A DNA stretch of 42,366 bases, taken from the NCBI GenBank assembly GCA_020849945.1, contig JADZFK010000158.1, forward strand, positions 1 to 42,366. Reading direction: 5' to 3'. This DNA is from Pirellulales bacterium (GTDB lineage Bacteria > Planctomycetota > Planctomycetia > Pirellulales > Lacipirellulaceae). A program made the translations under genes and the position numbers. The notes below the pieces were generated by a model, which saw only the letters and a program-made list of their open reading frames with translations, had not been told where the DNA came from and made no database searches. Shown here in pieces: positions 8,427-16,241 of the stretch (position 1 is its first letter; each line of letters starts with the position of its first letter).

Positions 8427-8611
8427 CTAATCCGCATTTCTCACAATCAAAACCACGGAACCTCGGAGAAGACCAGTAGCAAGTACCCTTACCACCATGA
8501 ACGGTGGAAACACCCTGTCTCGGAGGTACGGGCGGTTGACCTTGCTTCTAACGATCTCTTGGCTTGTTCTTCGTGTTCTCTGTGTGCTCCGTGGTGAGAA
8601 ATCCGGGTTAA
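8427..8611 (+). repeat. MITE-like 190-bp element, family A, copy 2
   Basis: It begins CTAATCCGCATTTCTCAC and ends GTGAGAAATCCGGGTTA, with the same interior blocks as copies 1 and 3 (AAGTACCCTTACCACC, GGTGGAAACACC, ATCTCTTGGCTTGTTC). It is slightly shorter (about 185 bases) and lacks one CACGGAG unit. It lies downstream of the secreted-protein gene in the same orientation as copy 1. Confidence 0.85.
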
Positions 8612-8638
8612 CCCCAACAACCGTGCCTGCGCACATGT

Positions 8639-8644
8639 TATAAT
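8639..8644 (+). promoter_or_regulatory. Possible -10 box upstream of the LEPRQMLS gene
   Basis: A perfect TATAAT sits 148 bases before the ATG at 8792. No good -35 box is found at 16-18 bases, and the upstream side is the end of repeat A, so the element may supply part of the promoter. Weak support. Confidence 0.25.
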
Positions 8645-8791
8645 CGCTACGAATGGCAATTTCATTGACAGACGCTGGCAGCAATTAGCATGAAGACATA
8701 CCCATGCTCCTCCACATTCGCACCTTTTCTAGCCAGTGGTTGGCGCTAGCTCACGGATGACTGGTGTCGGCGCGTCTGGGCCCCACCTCTC

Positions 8792-11197
8792 ATGCACATG
8801 CACCTATTTGGTTTTTTGCGAGATTCTTTCTCCCAATCTCAACGCAAGCGTAATGTTCGTTCCGCGAAGTCGCGTCGCAATCGCCGTGGGCGGTTGCTGG
8901 CAATGGAAACACTCGAACCGCGTCAGATGCTTTCGATCACGACGCTCGGCAGCATTAACAGTTCCGAGAACACGGGCGAGAAGCCGCAATCGAAAGTTTT
9001 CGAGTATGCCGGGAAGTGGTGGTCGGTGATGCCGAACTCGTCGGGCACGTCGGTCTATCGTTTGGATGGCACGTCGTGGACCGATACGTATCGCATTTCG
9101 GAGAACTCAAGCGTCCACGCCGACGTCAAGTTGGTCGGCGACTTGGCGCATGTGCTGCTGTTCGACGGAACAAGCACTCAGATTGCCTCGCTTCAATACG
9201 ATGCGGGGCCTGACAATCGTTTCGAACCTTGGTCGTTGCGCCCGCAACTTGTAAGCGTGCCGCTCTCCAGTAGTGCGGAAACCGCGACGATCGAAGTCGA
9301 CTCGACGGGCCGCATGTGGGTTGCGTCGGATGTTTCATCGACGGTCGAAGTCCGCTACAGCGATGGTTTGTACACAAGCTGGAGTGCGCCGATCACGGTT
9401 GCTTCCGGCATCAGCTCCGACGACATCTCCTCCATCATCGCGATGCCGAACAACCGGATCGGCGTGTTCTGGTCGAACCAGAGCACTGAATTCTTTGGCT
9501 TCCGCACGCATGAGGATGGTGCCGAACCCACGGCGTGGTCGGCCGACGAGCGGCCGGCGAGCCAATCGGCCCTAAATGTGGGCGGCGGCATGGCCGACGA
9601 TCACTTGCACCTAGCCGCCACTTCGGATGGCACCATGTACGCTGCCGTAAAGACCAGCTACGACAATTCGAACTATCCGAAGATAGGCCTTTTGGTTCGG
9701 CGGCCGCACGGTAGTTGGGATCATCTGTACTCCATCGATAACGGCGGTACGCGGCCCGTCCTCATTGCCAGTGAGGCGGCCGGCAAGCTTGTCGTGGCGT
9801 ACACGGCCAACGAAGGAGGCGGGAACATTCTGTACCGCGAGTCGCCCCTCGGCAGCATCAACTTTTCGCCGATTCAAGTTCTGATGGGCGGCAGCGAAAA
9901 CAACGTCACGACGGCCAAGACGACCTCCAACAACCAAGCCGTTTTCATGGCCGGTGGGAAGAGCGTCCTCTACACGTTCAGCGGACCGCCAACGAACGTA
10001 GCCCCCACCGTGATCGCAGGACCAGATACGACGGCCACCGTCGATGTTGCCAAAATGCTCAGCGGAACGGTCGGCGACGACGGACTGCCAACCCCGGCGC
10101 AATTGAGTGTTGCGTGGTCGGTCCTTTCCGGCCCAGGAGCGGTTACGTTCGGCAACAGCGCTCTGGCGGCCACGACGGCTACCTTTGCCTCGGCAGGCAC
10201 CTACTTGTTGCAGCTCGCCGCCAACGATGGGCTTCTCACAAGCACCGACCAACTGAGCATTGTTGTTTCTGCCCCGGGCGGAGATCCGCCACCACCGCCG
10301 CCACCACCGGGCGAAGGCGGCAGCACCCCCTCGCAAATTGCCTTTCAGAATGGGCTATTCCCCAATGTGAGCTATGCCGGAACGATCGATACCAAGATTG
10401 CCACCAAGAAGCCGACCAAGAACTATGGCAACGATTCCAAGATGGCCATCGACGGCAGCCCCGACATTGCCGGACTCTTCAAGTGGGATATCTCCGCGAT
10501 TCCCGTCGGGAGCACGGTTGAATCGGTCGCGATCGAACTCAACGTTACAGGTTCGAGCAAGGATAGCTACGAAGTGTACTCGCTTCAGCGGGCTTGGAGC
10601 GAACTCGAGGCCACCTGGCAACGCTACGCTGCAGGCAACAACTGGGCCGGGGCGGGCGCGACCGGCAGCGGCGACCAAGCTTCGACGGTGCTCGGCCAAC
10701 TTGCCGCCACGAATAAGGGCACTTCTCGGATTAATCTCAATGCGGCCGGCGTGGCCGCCGTACAAAACTGGGTGAACGACGCGGGCCAAAACTTCGGCAT
10801 TATCATCAAGGATTTTGCCGTATCGAAAGCGGTCGAGGTGAGCACGAGTGAAGCCAAGACCGCCTCGCAGCGGCCGAAGCTCATCATCAACTACAAGACG
10901 CCCCCCGTGAACGTGGCACCGGTCGTCGAAATCACCACGATCCCGAGCGGCACGATTGCCGTCGGCCAGCCGCTCGTGCTTGGCGCTACGGTAGCCGACG
11001 ACGGCCTCCCCACCAGTGGCCCGGCGCTTGCTGCTGTGTGGACCCAAGAGAGCGGCCCTGGCATCGCCACCTTCGGCGATTCGCAACAGGTAGACACGAC
11101 GGTCGAGTTCGATACGCCTGGCGAATACAGGCTTCGCCTCACCGTAACCGACTCACTCCTCAACGGCTTCGATGAACTATTGGTTAGCGTTACTTGA
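8792..11197 (+). CDS. LEPRQMLS surface protein with PKD-like and DNRLRE domains
   Basis: An 801-aa extracellular protein. A basic N terminus leads into LEPRQMLS (residues 41-48), an N-terminal signature of large exported planctomycete proteins (family knowledge). Residues about 50-400 repeat Trp- and Ser-rich beta strands (WWSVMPNSSG, RMWVASDVSS, NRIGVFWSN) and may form a propeller. Residues about 405-495 are PKD/Ig-like (NVAPTVIAGPD...GTVGDDGLPTPAQLSVAW), followed by a proline run. Residues about 515-700 fit a DNRLRE domain (KNYGNDSKMAID, LFKWDISAIPVGSTVESVAI, RPKLIINY). A second PKD-like copy (NVAPVVEITT) ends the protein abruptly, without dockerin or PEP-CTERM. The start is uncertain: ATG 8792 or 8798, neither with a clear ribosome site. 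Probably cell-surface adhesion or scaffold. Confidence 0.8.
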   Translation: MHMHLFGFLRDSFSQSQRKRNVRSAKSRRNRRGRLLAMETLEPRQMLSITTLGSINSSENTGEKPQSKVFEYAGKWWSVMPNSSGTSVYRLDGTSWTDTYRISENSSVHADVKLVGDLAHVLLFDGTSTQIASLQYDAGPDNRFEPWSLRPQLVSVPLSSSAETATIEVDSTGRMWVASDVSSTVEVRYSDGLYTSWSAPITVASGISSDDISSIIAMPNNRIGVFWSNQSTEFFGFRTHEDGAEPTAWSADERPASQSALNVGGGMADDHLHLAATSDGTMYAAVKTSYDNSNYPKIGLLVRRPHGSWDHLYSIDNGGTRPVLIASEAAGKLVVAYTANEGGGNILYRESPLGSINFSPIQVLMGGSENNVTTAKTTSNNQAVFMAGGKSVLYTFSGPPTNVAPTVIAGPDTTATVDVAKMLSGTVGDDGLPTPAQLSVAWSVLSGPGAVTFGNSALAATTATFASAGTYLLQLAANDGLLTSTDQLSIVVSAPGGDPPPPPPPPGEGGSTPSQIAFQNGLFPNVSYAGTIDTKIATKKPTKNYGNDSKMAIDGSPDIAGLFKWDISAIPVGSTVESVAIELNVTGSSKDSYEVYSLQRAWSELEATWQRYAAGNNWAGAGATGSGDQASTVLGQLAATNKGTSRINLNAAGVAAVQNWVNDAGQNFGIIIKDFAVSKAVEVSTSEAKTASQRPKLIINYKTPPVNVAPVVEITTIPSGTIAVGQPLVLGATVADDGLPTSGPALAAVWTQESGPGIATFGDSQQVDTTVEFDTPGEYRLRLTVTDSLLNGFDELLVSVT

Positions 11198-11367
11198 GGC
11201 CGAATGATACCTTGAGGCCATCTGGAAAACCACGATGAAAGACATGCAGCCGCCGACCTTCGCCAGCGGCCTGTTCGGCACGACTCTTTCCCAAAGTCCT
11301 AATCGCTGGCGGACCCAAGCCTGCCAGGAAGAAGCTCGGGTTGGGACTTGCTCTACTCGAACATGCT

Positions 11368-12681
11368 TTACAGATAGGTATTGATCAAATTCTCGACCAT
11401 TTCTTGGCGGCCGCTCTTGTTCGGCGTGGCGTCGCCTTTTTCGAGCATGATTTTTTCCAGCGACTTGAAGCAGTGCTTGCCCGATTCAATTTCGGCGCCC
11501 AGACCGCTATCCCAGCTCGAGTAGCGTTCCTGGAGCAAGGCTTCGAGCTTGCCGTCTTCACGCATCACGTGGGCAATTTTCAAGCCGCGGGCGAAGGCGT
11601 CCATGCCGCCGATGTGGGCGTGGAAGAGGTCAATTGGCTCGAAGCTCTCGCGGCGGACCTTGGCATCGAAGTTGACGCCACCCGTCGTGAAGCCACCGTA
11701 CTTCAGCAGCGTGTACATACACTGCGTGGTGAGGTAGATATCGGTGGGGAACTGGTCGGTGTCCCAGCCCAATAGCATGTCGCCCGTGTTGGCGTCGATC
11801 GAACCGAGCGCGCCCGAGGCCCCGGCCAATTCCATTTCGTGGTGCATTGTATGGCCAGCCAGTGTGGCGTGATTTGTTTCCAGGTTCAACTTCAAGTGAT
11901 CCTTGAGGCCGTACTCGCGCAGGAAGTTGAGGCACGCGGCCGTATCGGAATCGTATTGGTGCTTGGTCGGCTCCTTCGGTTTTGGCTCGATGTAGAATTG
12001 GCCCTTGAAGCCGATCTCCTTGGCGTAATCAACCGCCATGTGCAGGAAGCGGGCCAAGTGATCGAGCTCGCGCTTCATGTTCGTGTTCCACAGGCATTGG
12101 TAGCCCTCGCGGCCGCCCCAAAAGGTGTAGCCCTCGCCGCCAAGTTCAAGCGTCACCTCCAACGCCTTCTTCACCTGCGCGGCGGCAAACGCAAACGCCT
12201 CGCAGTTTGGGCTGGTGGCGGCACCGTGCATGTACCGCCGATTGCTGAACAGGTTGGCCGTCCCCCACAGCAGCTTGACCCCGGTGCGCTGCTGTTCCTC
12301 CTTCAGAACCTTGGCAATCGCATCGAAGTTGCGATTCGATTCGGCAAGTGAGGCCCCTTCGGGCGCGACATCGCGGTCGTGGAACGCATAGTACGGGTTG
12401 CCGAGCTTTTGCATGAACTCGAACGCGACACGCGCCCGGTTCTGGGCGTTCTCGACCGAGTCGGTGCCGTTCTCCCAGGGGCGGACTGCCGTGCCAGGGC
12501 CGAACGGATCGGAAAGTTGGTTCCGAAACGTATGCCAATACACCACGCTAAACCGCAGGTGATCGCGCATCGTCTTGCCGCCCACTTTCTCCTCGGCGTT
12601 GTAGTGCCGGAAGGCAAGCAGGTTCTTCGTTTGGGGGCCTTCGTAGGAAATGCGTTCAATCTCTGGAAACGCCGCTTTCAT
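11368..12681 (-). CDS. xylA: Xylose isomerase (class II)
   Basis: A 437-aa enzyme converting D-xylose to D-xylulose in the cytoplasm. The catalytic His101 and Asp104 are in FHDRD, and the metal ligands Glu232 ([13 protein letters not shown]), Glu268 and His271 ([12 protein letters not shown]), Asp296 (GSIDANTGD), Asp307 and Asp309 (WDTDQFPTD) fall at the numbering of class II enzymes with the N-terminal insert. Length is full for the class. AGGTG lies just before the ATG. It stands alone: no xylulokinase or xylose transporter is adjacent. Its upstream region is shared with the divergent cyclophilin gene. Confidence 0.96.
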   Translation of the reverse strand: MKAAFPEIERISYEGPQTKNLLAFRHYNAEEKVGGKTMRDHLRFSVVYWHTFRNQLSDPFGPGTAVRPWENGTDSVENAQNRARVAFEFMQKLGNPYYAFHDRDVAPEGASLAESNRNFDAIAKVLKEEQQRTGVKLLWGTANLFSNRRYMHGAATSPNCEAFAFAAAQVKKALEVTLELGGEGYTFWGGREGYQCLWNTNMKRELDHLARFLHMAVDYAKEIGFKGQFYIEPKPKEPTKHQYDSDTAACLNFLREYGLKDHLKLNLETNHATLAGHTMHHEMELAGASGALGSIDANTGDMLLGWDTDQFPTDIYLTTQCMYTLLKYGGFTTGGVNFDAKVRRESFEPIDLFHAHIGGMDAFARGLKIAHVMREDGKLEALLQERYSSWDSGLGAEIESGKHCFKSLEKIMLEKGDATPNKSGRQEMVENLINTYL

Positions 12682-12966
12682 AATTCACCTGATCAAATGG
12701 AATACAAAAAGAACGAACTCACAGGGCGATCCGGCCGCCGGCAATCCGGCCCAGACCGCTCGCACGTGACTGAAAAAACGTTGGGGGGGTGGCCGCCATT
12801 CCCGCCCCAATATCATGGGAAAGGCCCATTCTAGCGGATGTGCGGCCTATAACGGGAGGGGGTTTGTTGGACAGATTTTCAATCCATGAGTAACCTAAAA
12901 ATAGATGGCTTTGGCGGCCCCGGGCGACGGCGCCAACTCTCCTCATCGCCTCAAGGAACAAGAAGA

Positions 12967-14562
12967 ATGGGTAGTTTGTGCAGACGCCACCGCGTCTTGA
13001 GCATCGCTAGATCGCCTCAGCGGCTTCTTTCGTTGGCTATGGTAATGGCTTGGCTTGCGCAGTCGGCCGCCCTGGCAAACCAATTCGTCCAGATGGATTA
13101 CAACGTCACGATGGCCTCGCGCGCGCGGGGCACCGTGTTTATCGAACTTTTTGATGATCGACCGCTAACCCGCGACAATTTCCTCGCCTATGTGAACAGC
13201 GGCAAGTACGATGGCTCGCTCATGCACCGTCAGGCGTTCAACGGCAGCACGCCGTTCGTATTGCAGGGAGGCGGCTACTACCAAGAAAATCAAACAGAAG
13301 CATCGCCGCTCAACATTTCCTTCAACCCCGATGCTCGCGTTGACTTGGATGGCAACCCGGCCACTTCCAATCCCACGGTCAACAATGAATTCTCGAACGC
13401 ACCGCTTCGTTCCAACGTAAAGGGCACGCTCGCAATGGCCAAGCTGGCGGGCAACCCCAACAGCGCGACCTGCGAGTATTTCTTCAATCTTAGCAACAAC
13501 GCCGGCACCTCGCCCAACGGGCTCGATTATCAGAACGGTGGTTTCACTGTCTTTGCACAGGTTGTCGGCGACGGCATGGCGCTGATCGATGCCTACAATG
13601 GCCTCGCTCGCCTCGCGCTCGACGAAGACGCGAACGACGATGGGATTCGCGATTCGGGGCCGTTCAGTTCGGTGCCCGTCTTGACGAACGGTACGACTTT
13701 CATTCCCCTAACGCTCGAACGGGCCCATGTCGTTGATTATTTGGGCAACGGCCTGGAAACCACCGTGCCGGCCAACGGCATCACATTCACCGAGAAGGAC
13801 GCATTCATCGACACGGGCTCGACGTTCGTCGGTACCGGCTCGCTAGGCATCGGCACGGGTCGAACGCTCGGCATCCGCGAAGGCTATTCTCTCGGCCGCG
13901 ACCTAATCAACCACGGTACTTTCGCACCCGGCCTACAACTCGGAAAAGTGACCGTGCAGAACTACCTCCAATTTACCGATGGCACCCTGGATATCAATCT
14001 TGCAGGCACGATACCCGATACCGAATACGATCGCGTCGTGGCAACGAACGGTGCTTTTCTCGGCGGCAAATTACGAGTTTCGTTCCTCGATAGCTTCGCC
14101 CCCGAAGCGGGCGACTCGTTCAAGATCGTGACTTCGTTTACCGTTACCGGTTCGTTCGCCACCTACGAGCTTCCTCAACTTGCGGAAGGCCTGGTGTGGA
14201 ACCTGAGCCGGTCTCAAACCGCTTTTACACTTGCCGTTGCCGCCGCCGATTTCAACCGAGACGGCATTGTCGATGCGGCCGACTACATCGTCTGGCGAAA
14301 CACGCGAAACAACTCGGTGACCCCCTACGCAGGCGCCGATGGCAACGGCGACGGCCTCGTCAACGACGCCGACTACGCCATCTGGCGAGCAAACCTCGGA
14401 AACGTTCGCGGCACAACGACCGCCCTCGGGCCAGGCGGCATTACGCCGGCCGTCGTGCCCGAGCCGACTGCGTCCATGCTACTTGTCGTTAGTTCGATTG
14501 TGTGCTTCTTGCGGCGGAAGACCGATCCCAGAAACCAATCAGGCCGCGGGTCCGCTTGGTAA
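12967..14562 (+). CDS. Secreted cyclophilin-type peptidyl-prolyl isomerase with dockerin and PEP-CTERM
   Basis: 531 aa from ATG 12967, chosen over ATG 12886 because AAGGA lies upstream and a normal signal peptide follows (AMVMAWLAQSAALANQ). Residues about 40-255 are a cyclophilin domain: GTVFIELFDDRPLTRDNFLAYV, the catalytic Arg in MHRQ, FVLQGGG, and the AMAKLAGNPNSATCEYFFNL strand equivalent to MANAGPNTNGSQFFI. A beta-rich region of about 170 residues follows. Then come two dockerin-type EF-hand segments (DFNRDGIVDAADYIVWR, DGNGDGLVNDADYAIWR) and a VPEP-hydrophobic-RRK PEP-CTERM-like tail. It probably acts outside the cytoplasm on proline-containing surface proteins. A second gene of the same design follows downstream. 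Confidence 0.88.
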   Translation: MGSLCRRHRVLSIARSPQRLLSLAMVMAWLAQSAALANQFVQMDYNVTMASRARGTVFIELFDDRPLTRDNFLAYVNSGKYDGSLMHRQAFNGSTPFVLQGGGYYQENQTEASPLNISFNPDARVDLDGNPATSNPTVNNEFSNAPLRSNVKGTLAMAKLAGNPNSATCEYFFNLSNNAGTSPNGLDYQNGGFTVFAQVVGDGMALIDAYNGLARLALDEDANDDGIRDSGPFSSVPVLTNGTTFIPLTLERAHVVDYLGNGLETTVPANGITFTEKDAFIDTGSTFVGTGSLGIGTGRTLGIREGYSLGRDLINHGTFAPGLQLGKVTVQNYLQFTDGTLDINLAGTIPDTEYDRVVATNGAFLGGKLRVSFLDSFAPEAGDSFKIVTSFTVTGSFATYELPQLAEGLVWNLSRSQTAFTLAVAAADFNRDGIVDAADYIVWRNTRNNSVTPYAGADGNGDGLVNDADYAIWRANLGNVRGTTTALGPGGITPAVVPEPTASMLLVVSSIVCFLRRKTDPRNQSGRGSAW

Positions 14563-14599
14563 CGTTATACCTTATTGAGCTGCGTTCCCGCGAGTTCAA

Positions 14600-14733
14600 T
14601 GAGGGGGTGTGGGAATTGAAACCGCATTCAGCGCCCGGCATTGCCGGGCATGAATTCATCCACGCATTGCGGCAATACCATGAACCCCCGGCAAAGCCGG
14701 GGGCTGACAAATCGATTCCCGGACGCGATCAGT
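14600..14733. repeat. Inverted-repeat element, family B, copy 1
   Basis: The left end GAGGGGGTGTGGGAATTGAAA resembles the reverse complement of the right end (CTGATCGCGTCCGGGAATCG). Inside are two GC hairpins, GCCCGGCATTGCCGGGC and CCCCCGGCAAAGCCGGGGG. The same end sequences and hairpin occur at 15864-15943 and 26342-26600. It precedes the second cyclophilin gene, and any reading frame starting here is repeat-derived. Confidence 0.65.
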
Positions 14734-14832
14734 TATATTGGTTCTAACTTTTCAGCATTGTTGGTGCCCGTTGTAATCTTCGGAAGCGGATCGCGGCCTA
14801 GCCGACTCAATTTTAGGGGTGAGATTTCTGTG

Positions 14833-15819
14833 ATGACAAACTGCAGTCCTCAATTTGCAATAACGGTAGACTTGACGAATCGTGCCGTCGGTTTCTGCCC
14901 TACTTCCGTGGGGCGTACGATGGCGTGCTGCCTGCTTGGGCTCTCAATCGCATCTTATTGTGCTGAGGCGGTGGATGCCGCCACGTTCACACACAAGGTT
15001 CGGTTCTATATGAACATGGGTGTTGTGGAGTTTGGCATGTACGGCAATGAATCGCCGCTCGGAGTCAACAATTTCTTGAACTACGTGAACAACGGGTCTT
15101 ACAACGATTCGATCATTCATCGGACAAGAACGGGCCCGACGATCGCGGGCTCACTGCTTTTTGCCCAGGGAGGTAGCTATAAGTACAACGGTATGTCGAT
15201 TGCCACAGGCGCACCGGTCGCTAATGAATTCAATGCCGCGAATGGTCTGTCGAATATACCCTACACCTTAGCGGCAGCCCGAGGCTCCGATCCCAATAGC
15301 GCGACAAGCGGATGGTTTATAAACCAAACGAACAATGCCGCCGGGTTCGACCTAGGCCCTTACACGGTGTTAGGATTAGTCACTCTGGATACCGGCATCA
15401 TCGATCAGATTCCCTACTTGAATAACTTACCGATCTTGCAAGGATCGATTCTGGAAAGCATGCCCATTTATGAGAACGGCGAAGTCATTATCGAGCGAGC
15501 ACTTCGCGTTCCTTTGATCCCCGGAGATTTTAATCTCAATGGAGTCGTCAATTCCGCTGACTACTCGATCTGGCGCAGCAACTTTGGATCGACAACTAAT
15601 CTGGTTGCCGATGCTAATGCGAATGGCGTCGTCGATGCGGCGGATTATATCATCTGGCGCAAGTCGGCTGGCTCGGGTGCGGCGGCTGGGGCGGGCTTGG
15701 GTGGTTCCAGTGTTCCCGAGCCTACGGCCGGATTACTCCTGCTGCTTCTCGGCCTCGGGTTCTCGTTGTTGCGCCGGTCGATGCGTTCAACTTGCAGGCT
15801 TGTTGCAGATACGATGTAG
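14833..15819 (+). CDS. Second secreted cyclophilin-like protein with dockerin and PEP-CTERM
   Basis: 328 aa from ATG 14833. GGGGTGAG lies about 9 bases upstream, whereas the longer frame from 14641 begins inside repeat B, so it is rejected. A signal peptide (ACCLLGLSIASYCAEAVDAA) precedes a cyclophilin-like domain: GVVEFGMYGNESPLGVNNFL, the conserved Arg in IIHRTR, LFAQGG, and DPNSATSGWFINQ. The core is shorter and more diverged than its upstream paralogue, so catalysis is less certain. Two dockerin segments (DFNLNGVVNSADYSIWR, DANANGVVDAADYIIWR) and a VPEPTAG-hydrophobic-RR tail close the protein. The pair probably arose by duplication. Confidence 0.85.
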   Translation: MTNCSPQFAITVDLTNRAVGFCPTSVGRTMACCLLGLSIASYCAEAVDAATFTHKVRFYMNMGVVEFGMYGNESPLGVNNFLNYVNNGSYNDSIIHRTRTGPTIAGSLLFAQGGSYKYNGMSIATGAPVANEFNAANGLSNIPYTLAAARGSDPNSATSGWFINQTNNAAGFDLGPYTVLGLVTLDTGIIDQIPYLNNLPILQGSILESMPIYENGEVIIERALRVPLIPGDFNLNGVVNSADYSIWRSNFGSTTNLVADANANGVVDAADYIIWRKSAGSGAAAGAGLGGSSVPEPTAGLLLLLLGLGFSLLRRSMRSTCRLVADTM

Positions 15820-15863
15820 CGAGTTCGCCCTGCGATTTAGTGGTTGCACGGAAATAAGCTATT

Positions 15864-15943
15864 CGAGGGTGCCTAGGAATTGGAAGCGTTTTCAGCCCGC
15901 GGCAAAGCCGGAGGCTGTATATCCAATTCCTGGACACCCTGAG
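15864..15943. repeat. Inverted-repeat element, family B, copy 2 (short)
   Basis: The ends CGAGGGTGCCTAGGAATTGG and CCAATTCCTGGACACCCTGAG (right end minus one base) are near-perfect inverted repeats around a GCGGCAAAGCCGGAGGC core. At 80 bases it is the minimal form of the family, almost only the two ends and the central hairpin. Confidence 0.75.
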
Positions 15944-16015
15944 TTCTTCTGAAACCGAATGGCCGGCCGGATAAACGGTTACGGCTCCGCCGATTCCACT
16001 GGAAATAAGGCATCT

Positions 16016-16043
16016 TTGCGTCGGACGGCAAAACGGCTATACT
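16016..16043 (+). promoter_or_regulatory. Possible promoter for the small protein and permease genes
   Basis: TATACT at 16038-16043 with TTGCGT at 16016-16021, spacer 16. The start point would be near 16050, leaving a leader of about 18 bases that contains the AAGGA ribosome site. Moderate match only. Confidence 0.3.
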
Positions 16044-16067
16044 TCGGCCTTACAAGGAATTAATACC

Positions 16068-16241
16068 ATGACCAAGAAATCGCAAGTGAAGAATATCATT
16101 GAAGTAAAGAGTGCGTTGGCCGCCAAGTATGAGCGGCTTTCCCGAACGCGCATGAGTAAACCCGCCAAGGCGCGGTTGCTACGCCACGCCGAGCGGTTCC
16201 GCAGTCAGGCTGCTAACGCGGCCAAGAGTGCCCCCCAATGA
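16068..16241 (+). CDS. Small basic protein (57 aa), translationally coupled to the permease
   Basis: ATG 16068 has AAGGA about 9 bases upstream, and the stop TGA at 16239-16241 overlaps the next gene's ATG at 16238 (ATGA). The 57 residues are Lys/Arg/Ala-rich and predicted helical (SQVKNIIEVKSALAAKYERL, then KPAKARLLRHAERFR), without a signal peptide or membrane segment. The ribosome site, the coupling and the regular amphipathic pattern argue that it is a real gene. I do not recognise the family. A nucleic-acid-binding or permease-associated role is only a guess. Confidence 0.72.
   Translation: MTKKSQVKNIIEVKSALAAKYERLSRTRMSKPAKARLLRHAERFRSQAANAAKSAPQ

Larger units (their letters stand above)
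8038..8791. other. Repeat-rich intergenic region without genes
   Basis: This 754-base gap holds a long palindrome (8071-8192), a 20-base perfect palindrome (8378-8397), a copy of repeat A (8427-8611) and a TATAAT box at 8639-8644. I see no convincing gene: short open frames here are repeat-derived and lack ribosome sites. Confidence 0.6.

Noticed and set aside
14641-14832. N-terminal extension of the second cyclophilin
   Set aside because: The extra 64 codons lie mostly in repeat B. ATG 14833 has a ribosome site and is followed by the signal peptide.
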